Source: Ruminococcus sp. UBA1394 (GTDB lineage Bacteria > Bacillota > Clostridia > Oscillospirales > Ruminococcaceae). From it: DNA of 24,194 nucleotides. Each line of letters begins with the position of its first letter. Positions within the stretch are counted from its first letter, which is position 1. Shown piece by piece: positions 1 through 7,007 of the stretch. The DNA lies in assembly GCA_002305725.1 (NCBI GenBank), contig DBQM01000047.1, positions 1 to 24,194 of the forward strand, read 5' to 3'. The position numbers and the translations under genes were made by a program. Under the pieces are notes generated by a model. That model did no database searches. It saw nothing but the letters and a program-made list of their open reading frames with translations, and had not been told where the DNA came from.

Positions 1-79
1 TTGTATCAAGCTCACAACCTGAAAACGCAAGCGAAGCAGAAAGCAAAAGTACCAATAAAGACAAGGGTTTACGTTTCAT
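1..79 (-). CDS. Secreted lipoprotein, N-terminal fragment (runs off the window)
   Basis: The reading frame starts at ATG 79-77, six bases after a GGAGGT ribosome site (86-91), and leaves the window after 26 codons. The peptide begins MKRKPLSLLVLLLSASLAF and continues SGCELDT: a short basic start, a leucine-rich hydrophobic core and a lipobox ending in Gly-Cys. This is a signal peptidase II type signal, so the mature protein should be lipid-anchored outside the membrane by that Cys. The function cannot be told because the rest is missing. Its promoter shares a 19-bp motif with the ImmA-WYL operon at 3.8 kb, which suggests that it belongs to the same mobile element and regulon. Confidence 0.75.
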   Translation of the reverse strand, partial: MKRKPLSLLVLLLSASLAFSGCELDT

Positions 80-111
80 AAGAATACCTCCGATGTATAG
101 TTTATAATTTA

Positions 112-145
112 ATTATATCAAGAGTGATGTATCATTTTCAGGACA
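112..145 (-). promoter_or_regulatory. Promoter of the lipoprotein gene with a 19-bp regulatory motif
   Basis: Read on the minus strand, TGTCCTGAAAATGATACAT (145-127) is followed after 9 bases by TATAAT (117-112), a consensus -10 box. No good -35 box is visible at 16-18 bases, so the 19-mer may itself be an activator site or an operator. The same 19-mer occurs at 3759-3777, 10 bases before a TATAAT. Confidence 0.65.
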
Positions 146-162
146 ATTAATTATAAAATTTC

Positions 163-198
163 AGCCAAAACTACTTCTGCGTTGTAGCTTTGGCTTTT
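163..198 (+). terminator. Hairpin with T-run, possible terminator
   Basis: AGCCAAAACTAC and GTAGCTTTGGCT form a stem with one mismatch (A170 opposite C188), followed by TTTT. No plus-strand gene upstream is seen in this window, so it may end an antisense transcript or insulate the gene at 368. Confidence 0.35.
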
Positions 199-307
199 CA
201 TTTTGGTTTGATCTTTCAAGAAGTGAGCAAATGTCTTATTTCAAAGGAGTTTGCTATAAAAATTATAACATTGTCTCACAAGTAAGTCAAGTGCTTTTCT
301 TGTGGTA

Positions 308-336
308 CTGATTAAATCATCCGAAAGAGATATAAT
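308..336 (+). promoter_or_regulatory. Promoter of the XRE gene at 368
   Basis: TATAAT at 331-336 is a perfect -10 box. The hexamer 17 bases upstream (CTGATT) is a poor -35 match. A start of transcription near 343 rules out a GTG start at 302 and supports the ATG at 368. Confidence 0.5.
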
Positions 337-367
337 AAAATCAGAAGATTTTTATGGAGGACAGCTT

Positions 368-646
368 ATGAGAAAAGAGGTTTCTTTCAAAAATCGTGAT
401 AGATTTATTCAGTTGGGTATTGCGATTTCCTCGCTTAGAAAAGTGCGTGGTATGTCACAAGAGAAGCTTGCAGAGAAGGCAGGTATAAGTCGTTCTTTGC
501 TTAGTGTAATTGAAGCACCTAATACCGCCAACAGCTTTTCTCTTGAAGTGCTGTACGACATTGCCGACGCATTGGAGGTTACTCCCGCAGACCTGATTAA
601 CGCTTCACTATTCTCAGATAACATCATCAATAAAAAGCACGATTAA
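368..646 (+). CDS. XRE-family helix-turn-helix DNA-binding protein
   Basis: A 92-residue protein made almost entirely of one Cro/C1-type helix-turn-helix domain: helices begin at LGIAISSLRKVRGMSQEKLA, the turn is AGISRSLLSVIE, and it continues to LEVLYDIADALEVTPADL. Such proteins bind DNA as dimers and usually control neighbouring genes of the same element. I chose ATG 368 because TATGGAGG lies just upstream and the -10 box lies downstream of the alternative GTG at 302. The gene stands alone between its own promoter and a strong terminator, facing the relaxase operon, so it could regulate mobilization or the divergent lipoprotein. The target is unknown. Confidence 0.85.
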   Translation: MRKEVSFKNRDRFIQLGIAISSLRKVRGMSQEKLAEKAGISRSLLSVIEAPNTANSFSLEVLYDIADALEVTPADLINASLFSDNIINKKHD

Positions 647-653
647 AAAGTAA

Positions 654-698
654 AACGACAGACTTTGTAAAATTTCTACATTGTCTGTCGTTCTTTTT
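654..698 (+). terminator. Intrinsic terminator after the XRE gene
   Basis: AACGACAGAC (654-663) pairs perfectly with GTCTGTCGTT (683-692) and is followed by C and seven Ts. The T-run abuts the stop codon of the convergent relaxase gene. Confidence 0.85.
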
Positions 699-2054
699 TT
701 ATTCAAGTTCTCCCAAACGTTTCTTTGAACGCTCCTGTTCCTGACTTGTATCTCTGCCCAAAATCATATCAATGTTTTTCTTCATTGTCTGCAATTCGGA
801 GAGTTCCGATTTTTCAGAATAGTAGCTTTCATAGAGTTTGTCTTTTTCAGTTTGGAGAGCTTTCTGCTCAGCACGGAGTTCCTTAATCAAAGGAGCTTTA
901 CCACCATTAAATCTTTTCTTCAGATACTTTTCGGAAGCACTAAAGATAATCAAATCTGCTTCGTGTTCTTTGCGATAACGCTCCTTGAAAACAACAGTTT
1001 CAAGTTTGTCAGCTATCGGCTTAGTTTTACGATAATCGTCGATGTTGTGTATATCTTCTTCAATGGTTTTTAAGCGTTTCTCAATCTCCTTAATACGACT
1101 GCGAGTGCCGTTGTAGTTCTCTCTTAATGTTTCGGTTTTCTCCGATAGCTTGTCATAGTCAAGAAGATTATGCTCGGTCAGATAGTTTACCGTGTTAGCC
1201 ATAGTTTTAAGATTTTGAAGCGTAGCCCAACGCTTATATGCTTCGGGATTTCTCTGCCGTTCTTTCATCGCATTTTCAATGTCAATGATAAGTGAAACTC
1301 TCTGAGTGTTTTCGATTTCGATACGCTTACCGCCAGTAATTCGGTTACGGATTTGTTCTTCAGTGTAGTCTGCTCCAAGAGTTTTAGAACGGGTAAAGCG
1401 TTCCTGTCCTTCGGCACGAAAAGAAATATGCTTGCCCGATTTGATTTCGTATTTTTCTCTCTGCATAAGCAAAAGAAACTCGTCCCAATCTCTTGCTTTA
1501 ATGATACATCTGTCGATGTTCTGACGAAGCAAGGACTTCCAACTCTGCCCCTTCTTGTCGAGCGAATGTTCATAATGGGACTTGCCTTTATCCTTCGGCT
1601 CGGCAACAACAGACAATCCATATTCCTTGCAAAGCATATCACTTGTCCGTCGAATAAAATAATAACTGTTCGGACTGCTATTGTATTTTCCAAAGTCTTT
1701 GAAGCTGACAGAATTTGCAATGATGTGATTATGGACATTGCCCCTATCAATGTGAGTAGCAATGACATATTGAAATCTTCCTTTGAAAACTTTATCGGCA
1801 AGTTCAATTCCAATCTTGTGAGCAGTTTCATAATCGACTTCACCCGGCGAGAAAGATTGTATAAGATGAAATGCAAGGTATCCGTCCTTCTTATCAACTT
1901 TTTCTTTCGTTCTCATAAATTGCTGATAAGCAGTTTCGGGAACACAACCGTAACCGTCAACGAGCAAAGTGCCGTCAGTTTTCTTCGGGTTCTGAATATA
2001 ATTCAGAGCTTTGGTTAAGGTAGTTGTGATAGGATGGATTTTAGTAATTGCCAT
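699..2054 (-). CDS. Relaxase / mobilization nuclease (MOB_P type, VirD2-like)
   Basis: A 451-residue relaxase that should nick the element's oriT and carry the single strand into a recipient. The N-terminal 200 residues hold the relaxase domain: a candidate catalytic tyrosine at Tyr19 in ALNYIQNPKKT, a conserved HLIQSFSP block near 63, and the metal-binding motif HIDRGNVHNH (His101, Asp103, His108, His110). The C-terminal half is charged and helical with likely coiled coils (about 300-440). The start follows AGGAGGAAAT and overlaps the mobC frame by 40 bases, the usual MobC-relaxase arrangement. No coupling protein or secretion genes are seen, so it probably uses a helper element's conjugation machinery. 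Confidence 0.92.
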   Translation of the reverse strand: MAITKIHPITTTLTKALNYIQNPKKTDGTLLVDGYGCVPETAYQQFMRTKEKVDKKDGYLAFHLIQSFSPGEVDYETAHKIGIELADKVFKGRFQYVIATHIDRGNVHNHIIANSVSFKDFGKYNSSPNSYYFIRRTSDMLCKEYGLSVVAEPKDKGKSHYEHSLDKKGQSWKSLLRQNIDRCIIKARDWDEFLLLMQREKYEIKSGKHISFRAEGQERFTRSKTLGADYTEEQIRNRITGGKRIEIENTQRVSLIIDIENAMKERQRNPEAYKRWATLQNLKTMANTVNYLTEHNLLDYDKLSEKTETLRENYNGTRSRIKEIEKRLKTIEEDIHNIDDYRKTKPIADKLETVVFKERYRKEHEADLIIFSASEKYLKKRFNGGKAPLIKELRAEQKALQTEKDKLYESYYSEKSELSELQTMKKNIDMILGRDTSQEQERSKKRLGELE

Positions 2055-2344
2055 ATTTCCTCCTGCTTTTGTTTGAGCTGTCGCATATCCTCTGCATAAA
2101 TGTTGTCCGTAGAATTTATGCGTTTTGCAATCTGATTTATATTCTTGCTTACTCCGTGTATATCTTCAAGAGCTTTGTCGAAACAGCTCATATCAACATT
2201 AAGCAGATAGCCGTCAAGTGCTAATTTGCGGAGAAAAGTAGACATATTTTTCAGCCCGATAAGTTCCATTCTCTTTTTAAGAGCCGCCTTTTCTTCGGCG
2301 GTAACATAGAATTTAATTGGAATATCTCTTGTTCTTTTTCCCAT
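2015..2344 (-). CDS. mobC: MobC-like relaxosome accessory protein
   Basis: A 109-residue protein with an N-terminal ribbon-helix-helix-like section (IPIKFYVTAEEKAALKKRME) followed by STFLRKLALDGYLL and a C-terminal helical part with VSKNINQIAKRINST, the signature of the MobC family. MobC binds oriT and helps the relaxase open the strand. The frame is open back to 2527, but ATG 2344 is preceded by GGGAGGATATACTT and begins MGKRTRDIPIKF, where family similarity starts. It overlaps the relaxase start by 40 bases, so the two are probably translated together. Confidence 0.85.
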   Translation of the reverse strand: MGKRTRDIPIKFYVTAEEKAALKKRMELIGLKNMSTFLRKLALDGYLLNVDMSCFDKALEDIHGVSKNINQIAKRINSTDNIYAEDMRQLKQKQEEIWQLLKSILSQLP

Positions 2345-2618
2345 AAGTATATCCTCCCTGCAAATGAGAATTTGTTTGCATAAAACTAAGGCAGTAGTGC
2401 CGCATTTAAAAGGGTCTGGGAATTCCCAGCAAGCGAATTTCGGAAGTTTTTCTTGATGAAAAAATGAATGAAATTCTGATTTGTAACGATTGACTTTTTC
2501 TTTAAAAAAGGCGGAGTGAGACCACAAATCATATGCTTGCTGTCAACTCCCCGCACCGCAGTGCTTGAACAACTTTTTCAAAGACCGTTCTCCATTTAGA
2601 ACGGTTTTTTCGATGAAA
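2345..2618. other. Noncoding region upstream of mobC, candidate oriT
   Basis: No convincing gene lies in this stretch. It contains a perfect palindrome CTGGGAATTCCCAG (2416-2429) followed at once by CAAGCGAATTTCGG. An inverted repeat next to an asymmetric sequence, just upstream of mobC and the relaxase, is where the nick site of such elements usually lies. The exact nick cannot be read from sequence alone. Confidence 0.4.
2584..2610 (+). terminator. Intrinsic terminator-like hairpin
   Basis: ACCGTTCT, a 6-base loop and AGAACGGT are followed by six Ts on the plus strand. It lies just past the stop of the minus-strand gene 2619-3125. The T-run faces the plus direction although no plus-strand gene is seen upstream, so it may stop an antisense or small RNA, or act weakly in both directions. 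Confidence 0.55.
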
Positions 2619-3125
2619 TCAGCAACATTTATTCAATGCGACTTCTTCATCAAAGTCATATTTATTTGCATTCAGGATAGGTATTAAGTGCATATAAAAG
2701 CAAGCAATGGCTTGGTTGAAATAGCGATAATAGTTGGAACTTGACATTTCAAGGATTTCGATAATCTCGTCGTGCCTGTATTGATATTCCTCAAAATAGT
2801 AGCGACTGAGAATTTCAAAATATATCCTCCCATTGTCAGGGTACAGAGCTACTATTTCAATGGTTTTATCAAGAACGTCCAGAAGTGTAAGGCTCTTGTG
2901 GCTGGAATATAGCGTGTCGTAGAAAGTGTTCGTGTTTACATTTGTTTCATACTCGACGAGTGAACCTACAAGGTCAGTAAGATGTTTGCGACTTGTCGTG
3001 TATGTAAGTTCGTCCAGATAGTAAATCTTGTTATTTACATTGTGAAGCACACGACGATAAAGTCCGAGAAGTGATTTCATAGCTTTTGCTTTATTCTTGT
3101 CACACTTCAACATTAAGATTGCCAT
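2619..3125 (-). CDS. Sigma-like / ArpU-type regulatory protein, unassigned
   Basis: A 168-residue protein, mostly helical, beginning MAILMLKCDKNKAKAMKSLL after a strong AGGAGGT site. The C-terminal part (about 115-155) has a helix-turn-helix look, HDEIIEILEMSSSNYYRYFN, resembling sigma-factor region 4 or phage ArpU/RinA regulators that recognise DNA through the last helix. I do not recognise the exact family. It is transcribed away from the XRE gene at 3315 from a promoter that overlaps the XRE promoter face to face, as in phage-type genetic switches. A role in turning on element genes is inferred. Confidence 0.6.
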   Translation of the reverse strand: MAILMLKCDKNKAKAMKSLLGLYRRVLHNVNNKIYYLDELTYTTSRKHLTDLVGSLVEYETNVNTNTFYDTLYSSHKSLTLLDVLDKTIEIVALYPDNGRIYFEILSRYYFEEYQYRHDEIIEILEMSSSNYYRYFNQAIACFYMHLIPILNANKYDFDEEVALNKCC

Positions 3126-3175
3126 AAAAATACCTCCTACAAAAAAATCAGTTTAAGTCGAATTTCAAAAACCTA

Positions 3176-3204
3176 TTGACAAAGGTTTCGTGTTGTGATA
3201 TAAT
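3176..3204 (+). promoter_or_regulatory. Sigma-A promoter for the XRE gene at 3315
   Basis: TTGACA (3176-3181), 17-base spacer, TATAAT (3199-3204): a perfect match to consensus. Transcription should start near 3211 and run through the opposing promoter at 3230-3258. Confidence 0.85.
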
Positions 3205-3205
3205 A

Positions 3206-3294
3206 AACACGAACAAACGGTACACTTGTATTATACCCTATAGACGAACAGATGTCAATAGGAAATATGAAATTTTGTTCGTTAAACACGAACA
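3206..3294. promoter_or_regulatory. Operator cluster with CGAACA half-sites
   Basis: AACACGAACA occurs at 3206-3215 and 3285-3294. The second copy is half of a perfect inverted repeat TGTTCGT-N5-ACGAACA (3276-3294). A further CGAACA is at 3245-3250 inside the minus-strand promoter spacer, and the reverse element CGTGTT lies at 3189-3194 inside the plus-strand promoter spacer. The placement suggests binding by the XRE protein encoded just downstream; that assignment is inference. Confidence 0.6.
3230..3258 (-). promoter_or_regulatory. Sigma-A promoter for the gene at 2619-3125
   Basis: On the minus strand TTGACA (3258-3253), 17-base spacer, TATAAT (3235-3230): perfect consensus. The predicted start is near 3223, so the transcript crosses the opposing plus-strand promoter. 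Confidence 0.85.
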
Positions 3295-3314
3295 TCTTGT
3301 AGGGAGGTTTCATA

Positions 3315-3746
3315 ATGGAACTGAATGAAAGACTTGCAAAATTACGAAGATTGAAGGGATTAACTCAGGCTGAACTTGCTGATAAAGTTGGCGTTACTAC
3401 TCGCTCAATTCAAAACTATGAGTTAGGCACACGAACTCCGAAAATGGATACAATAGCTAAAATTGCCGAAGCTCTTGAAATTGACGAAAAGGCAATTTTG
3501 AGTGATGAAGATTATTTCGTTATTGAAGCTCACGAAAAATATGGTTCAAGAGGAAAAAGGGATGCGGAAGAACTCGTGAAAAACGCAACTGCTCTGTTTT
3601 CGGGCGGACAGTTAAGCGAAAATGATAAGGCTCGTGTGCTTGAAGCAATTCAGGAGGCGTACTTTGAAGCCAAGATTATAAACAAGAAATATACCCCGAA
3701 AAAATATAGGAAGAACAACGACAACAAAACCGACGATAACGAATAA
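3315..3746 (+). CDS. XRE-family transcriptional regulator
   Basis: A 143-residue regulator. Residues 1-60 form a Cro/C1 helix-turn-helix (LAKLRRLKGLTQAELADKVG, then TTRSIQNYELGTRTPKMDTI). The rest is acidic and helical and may serve dimerization or be the target of the ImmA/IrrE protease made by the next operon. In ICEBs1, ImmA cleaves the repressor ImmR, and repressor and protease are neighbours there too. The gene begins after GGGAGGT, 100 bases downstream of a consensus promoter whose region carries repeated CGAACA sites, suggesting autoregulation. The C-terminal tail is rich in Lys, Asn and Asp. Confidence 0.88.
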   Translation: MELNERLAKLRRLKGLTQAELADKVGVTTRSIQNYELGTRTPKMDTIAKIAEALEIDEKAILSDEDYFVIEAHEKYGSRGKRDAEELVKNATALFSGGQLSENDKARVLEAIQEAYFEAKIINKKYTPKKYRKNNDNKTDDNE

Positions 3747-3758
3747 CCGATATCCAAA

Positions 3759-3793
3759 TGTCCTGAAAATGATACATTACTTTGTGTTATAAT
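3759..3793 (+). promoter_or_regulatory. Promoter of the ImmA-WYL operon with the shared 19-bp motif
   Basis: TGTCCTGAAAATGATACAT (3759-3777) is followed after 10 bases by TATAAT (3788-3793). No good -35 box is visible. The 19-mer is identical to the one in the lipoprotein promoter at 127-145, which points to a common regulator. Confidence 0.65.
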
Positions 3794-3832
3794 AAAGGAG
3801 AATGGATTTACAGCTCGAAAGGTTGGTGAGAT

Positions 3833-4339
3833 ATGTTAAGTGACCGTATTTATGACTTCACTCAGAATTTAATGAAGAGAATGAGAACAAACGACCCTTA
3901 TGAACTTGCTGAACAGCTCGGCATAAGACTTAAATATGACACATTTGACGATTTGAAAGGAGTATACTTTCTTGTCAAACGCTGTCCCTTTATTGTGTTA
4001 AGTGATACGCTTGATGAGGTAATGGAGAAAGTCGTTCTTTCTCACGAAATCGGGCATCACCTGTTACACAGACATCTTGCTACAAATGAATTTCAGGAAT
4101 TCAGTCTTTTTGATATGACTTCAAAGCCTGAAATGGAAGCAAATATATTTGCGGCTAATATTTTACTTGATGATGACGAGGTATGTTCTCTTGCGAGGCA
4201 ACGCTATACAAGTGAACAGGTAGCTCGTATGCTCAAAGTTCCTCACGAACTGCTTTTGATAAAAATGAAGGATATGAACAACAGAGGTTATGGCTTCAAT
4301 CTCTCGTATGTTCCAAGAGCAGATTTTCTTGGAAGCTGA
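3833..4339 (+). CDS. ImmA/IrrE-family zinc metallopeptidase
   Basis: A 168-residue protein with the zinc protease motif HEIGHH (His71, Glu72, His75) and a downstream Glu in PEMEANIFAANILL (about 102), the probable third ligand and a hallmark of the family. ImmA proteins cut XRE-type repressors after a signal, releasing genes of integrative elements. The likely substrate is an XRE protein of this element, most simply the one encoded at 3315; this is inferred from position. The ribosome site GGTGAG is modest. The gene opens a three-gene operon with the WYL regulator and a membrane protein. Confidence 0.88.
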   Translation: MLSDRIYDFTQNLMKRMRTNDPYELAEQLGIRLKYDTFDDLKGVYFLVKRCPFIVLSDTLDEVMEKVVLSHEIGHHLLHRHLATNEFQEFSLFDMTSKPEMEANIFAANILLDDDEVCSLARQRYTSEQVARMLKVPHELLLIKMKDMNNRGYGFNLSYVPRADFLGS

Positions 4340-4359
4340 TTTACAAGAGGAAATCAATT

Positions 4360-5355
4360 ATGGACAACAAGGTAAAAAACGCAAATCAGCGTTTGAAGAT
4401 TTTGTACTTACACAAAATACTACTGGAGCGTTCCGATGAAGAACATAGTATAACTATGCCTGAGATAATCTCACAGCTTAAACTCTATGGCATTACCGCA
4501 GGACGAAAAGCTCTCTATGAAGATATAGAAGCATTAAAAACTTTTGGAATGGATATTGTGTCAGAACGAGGTCACGGTGCAGGATACTATGTTGTTAATC
4601 GTGAATTTGAACTTCCCGAACTCAAACTTCTTGCTGACGCAGTTTCTTCTTCACGCTTTCTGACAGAAAAGAAATCAGCAGAACTTTTGAAAAAACTGCA
4701 ACAGCTCACAAGCGTATACGAAGCAAAGCAGATACAGCGACAGGTTTTTGTTGCTGACCGTGTTAAAGCTTTCAACGAACGTATTTACATAAATGTAGAT
4801 ACTATTCATCGTGCTATTGCGGAACGAAAAAAGATAGCTTTTGATTATTTCGATTATGATTTAAAGAAGCAGAAGAAATACCGTGACGGCATTCGCACTT
4901 GTTCCCCTTATGCTTTTGCGTGGGATGATGAGCGTTATTATCTTGTAGCATACTATGAAAAATATGACAGCGTATCAAATTTCCGTGTTGACCGTATGGA
5001 AAATGTAGAAATTCTTGACGACCTTGCCGAAAAATATCCCGAAGGCTTTAAACTGTCACAATATCTTAATTCTACGTTTTCAATGTTCAGCGGTGAGTCT
5101 GAGGAAGTCAAACTCAGATTTGACAAGTCTTTGATAAATCCCGTAATTGACCGTTTCGGTAAAAATATCATTATTGCTCCCGACGGTGAAAACCACTTTA
5201 CTGTATTTGTGCAAATTAAAACCGAACACCCTGAACCGTTTTTTGGATGGCTGTTCCAGTTTGGCACAAAGGTACAAATTGTTGAGCCTTGTGAACTTAA
5301 AAGTCAATACCTAAATATGTTAGGTGATGTTATTGAAGCAAACAAAATAAGATAG
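4360..5355 (+). CDS. WYL-domain transcriptional regulator
   Basis: A 331-residue protein: an N-terminal winged helix-turn-helix (about 1-75, including ITMPEIISQLKLYGITAGRK and LYEDIEALKTFGMDIV), a middle helical part, then a WYL domain (about 140-225, IAFDYFDYDL ... SPYAFAWDDERYYLVAYYEK) and a C-terminal extension. WYL domains sense ligands, often nucleic acid, and these regulators commonly govern phage-defence and mobile-element genes. It follows ImmA by 20 bases with GAGGAAAT as ribosome site, and the membrane protein follows by 11 bases, so the three form one transcript. Its ligand and operator are unknown. Confidence 0.88.
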   Translation: MDNKVKNANQRLKILYLHKILLERSDEEHSITMPEIISQLKLYGITAGRKALYEDIEALKTFGMDIVSERGHGAGYYVVNREFELPELKLLADAVSSSRFLTEKKSAELLKKLQQLTSVYEAKQIQRQVFVADRVKAFNERIYINVDTIHRAIAERKKIAFDYFDYDLKKQKKYRDGIRTCSPYAFAWDDERYYLVAYYEKYDSVSNFRVDRMENVEILDDLAEKYPEGFKLSQYLNSTFSMFSGESEEVKLRFDKSLINPVIDRFGKNIIIAPDGENHFTVFVQIKTEHPEPFFGWLFQFGTKVQIVEPCELKSQYLNMLGDVIEANKIR

Positions 5356-5366
5356 GAGGATGTATT

Positions 5367-6050
5367 ATGAAGTTAAAGTTAAAGAATTTATTCGATGTAT
5401 CAACACCTATGGGAATATATATTGTTATATTTGTAATATCAGCTGTTTTTATAGTAATTGGCAATTTGGCTGATGGTTACGAAGGAGATATTCCTAAAAA
5501 TGTTGGATACAGTTTATTGGCAACTGTGATTTCATCTTTTATAATAGATAAAGCAAATACAAAGAAACAGCGTGACAATGACAAATTGATTGCAGAAAGA
5601 TTATTATCAGAATTGAGTGACGAATGCGAAGATATTTTATCAGAGGTGGTGCTGGCTACACAAGAATGTATTGGGATTAGCGAAGATAAATTTAGCTATG
5701 AAGAGTGGGTCAAACTTCTATTCAATACCGACACTGAAATTGAAAAACATATATCAGAAATAAATTATTTCACTCAAACAATTACTACGGTAAGACAGAC
5801 TGCACAGAAAACAATTGATGTTTGTAAACACTATTATAATAACTCTGCCATAAACAATGAACTTGAAAAGAATCTCAAAAGAATATGCTCATTATGTCAA
5901 AGTATTGAAGCGAGAGTGAAAAGTAAACATTATGAACGATGTATAAATTTACTTAATATGTTGAGAGATACAATCATAAAACAATTCCCGAATTTATCAA
6001 ATGAATTTTTAATTAAATATAATCACGATGACTTGTCAGCGTGGGAGTAA
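5367..6050 (+). CDS. Membrane protein of unknown function with helical cytosolic domain
   Basis: A 227-residue protein that I do not recognise. Two hydrophobic segments (about 15-33, YIVIFVISAVFIVIG, and about 46-62, VGYSLLATVISSFII) form a hairpin in the membrane. The remaining 160 residues are polar and helical, with likely coiled coils (ERLLSELSDECEDILSEVV and later). The ribosome site TAGGAGGATG is strong and the gene is the last of the ImmA-WYL operon. A small transmembrane protein controlled by a WYL regulator could be an effector of a defence or exclusion system, but nothing in the sequence proves this. Both terminators downstream fit the end of the operon. Confidence 0.75.
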   Translation: MKLKLKNLFDVSTPMGIYIVIFVISAVFIVIGNLADGYEGDIPKNVGYSLLATVISSFIIDKANTKKQRDNDKLIAERLLSELSDECEDILSEVVLATQECIGISEDKFSYEEWVKLLFNTDTEIEKHISEINYFTQTITTVRQTAQKTIDVCKHYYNNSAINNELEKNLKRICSLCQSIEARVKSKHYERCINLLNMLRDTIIKQFPNLSNEFLIKYNHDDLSAWE

Positions 6051-6167
6051 AGTGGGAGTTATTTGGGAGTGTTTTGGTAGTGACTTTGGAGTTTCAATAT
6101 GTTACAATTAGTATGCTGGCAGATTATATGCTTTGGCATACGCCTTAAAAATTGAATATGGGTTTAG

Positions 6168-6206
6168 ATAGCCTTGTCGCTTAAAATGCGGCAGGGCTAT
6201 TTTTTA
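6168..6206 (+). terminator. Intrinsic terminator 1 of a tandem pair
   Basis: Thirteen base pairs (6168-6180 with 6188-6200, two G-T wobbles), a 7-base loop, then a run of six Ts. It lies 118 bases after the membrane protein gene. The 6051-6167 stretch before it shows no gene, only repeats of GGGAGT and a possible weak promoter. Confidence 0.85.
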
Positions 6207-6247
6207 TGCCCGAAATCTGTCGGCTAATTCAAGTCGGCACAACTGAG

Positions 6248-6279
6248 GACTTACGGATTTTATCCGTAGGTCTTTTTTT
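6248..6279 (+). terminator. Intrinsic terminator 2 of a tandem pair
   Basis: GACTTACGGAT and ATCCGTAGGTC (one wobble) close a 3-base loop and are followed by seven Ts. It is 41 bases past the first terminator and 25 bases before a leader-peptide candidate. Confidence 0.85.
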
Positions 6280-6303
6280 GTTGCCCCAAAAAGGAGCAGA
6301 CAG

Positions 6304-6345
6304 ATGAAATACCATTACAGCGAAGCAATCGCAAGGTATCCCTGA
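6304..6345 (+). CDS. Candidate 13-residue leader peptide
   Basis: ATG 6304 lies 7 bases after AAAAAGGAG and encodes MKYHYSEAIARYP followed by TGA. Just downstream a weak inverted repeat (TTTGGTTTTGA with TCAAAATCAAA) precedes the ribosome site of the sigma-like gene. A well-translated micro-ORF between terminators and a regulator suggests attenuation or translational control. It could also be a chance ORF. Confidence 0.4.
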   Translation: MKYHYSEAIARYP

Positions 6346-6404
6346 ACTTTGGTTTTGACTTTCGACCAGAACAATCAAAATCAAATTTTCAGGAGGATAC
6401 TTAA

Positions 6405-7007
6405 ATGAGAGAATACAATTACACAGATTACGCTATCAACAATGCAAATAGCGAGGCTATCGTTTACCGCTTCGCAAACGGAAAGGTAAGAGAAATTACC
6501 GTTGACGATTTTAATGGCGATGAGCTTGCTTTCCGCACTTGGAAAACTTTTTCTGACAGAGATTATCACAGTCAGGAAAATCAGACCCGCAGAACATCAA
6601 GAAAAGATGTAAGTTATGACAGCCTTGAAGAAATGGACTTGGGTTATTCCGAAGGTTGCCTTGATACTATGCTTAGGACAGAGGAAGATGAAGCGTTGAG
6701 CGAAGGGGTTGATGAATTGCTTTCTATTCTTTCAGAGAAACAGAGAAGAAGGCTGTACTTATATGTAATTAAAGGTATGAAACAGGAAGAAATCGCTCGC
6801 TTGGAAGGTTGCTGTCAGAGGGTAATTTCAGAGAGCATTTATGCAGCAAAAAATAAAATCAAAAAATATTTTGAGAAATTTTCAAAAACACCCTCTAAAA
6901 ACGCTTCAAAAATGGCAATGAGTGAAAGGGTTAATTTCTACAAGAGATGGTTAGCAAGCCATCCCGACGAAAGAGATAGCTCTGACAGTACATTGAAAAT
7001 TAAATAA
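6405..7007 (+). CDS. Sigma-70 region-4-like regulator of the element
   Basis: A 200-residue protein. The first 100 residues are polar and unassigned. Residues about 104-160 (LSEGVDELLSILSEKQRRRL, then KGMKQEEIARLEGCCQRVIS) match sigma-70 region 4, the helix-turn-helix that contacts -35 boxes. Region 2 is not evident, so it is a sigma-like transcription factor rather than a full sigma. The C-terminus is basic and Ser-rich. It starts after CAGGAGGATACTTAA. Genes of this type are common regulators in Firmicutes integrative elements. Two terminators and a micro-ORF lie upstream. Confidence 0.8.
   Translation: MREYNYTDYAINNANSEAIVYRFANGKVREITVDDFNGDELAFRTWKTFSDRDYHSQENQTRRTSRKDVSYDSLEEMDLGYSEGCLDTMLRTEEDEALSEGVDELLSILSEKQRRRLYLYVIKGMKQEEIARLEGCCQRVISESIYAAKNKIKKYFEKFSKTPSKNASKMAMSERVNFYKRWLASHPDERDSSDSTLKIK

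Noticed and set aside
302..367. GTG-started extension of the XRE gene
   Set aside because: It begins upstream of the -10 box at 331-336, and the ribosome site GGAGG sits before ATG 368.
1265..2018. Long open frames of 210 and 221 codons on both strands within the relaxase gene
   Set aside because: They lie entirely inside the relaxase, have no ribosome sites and show no protein-like composition.
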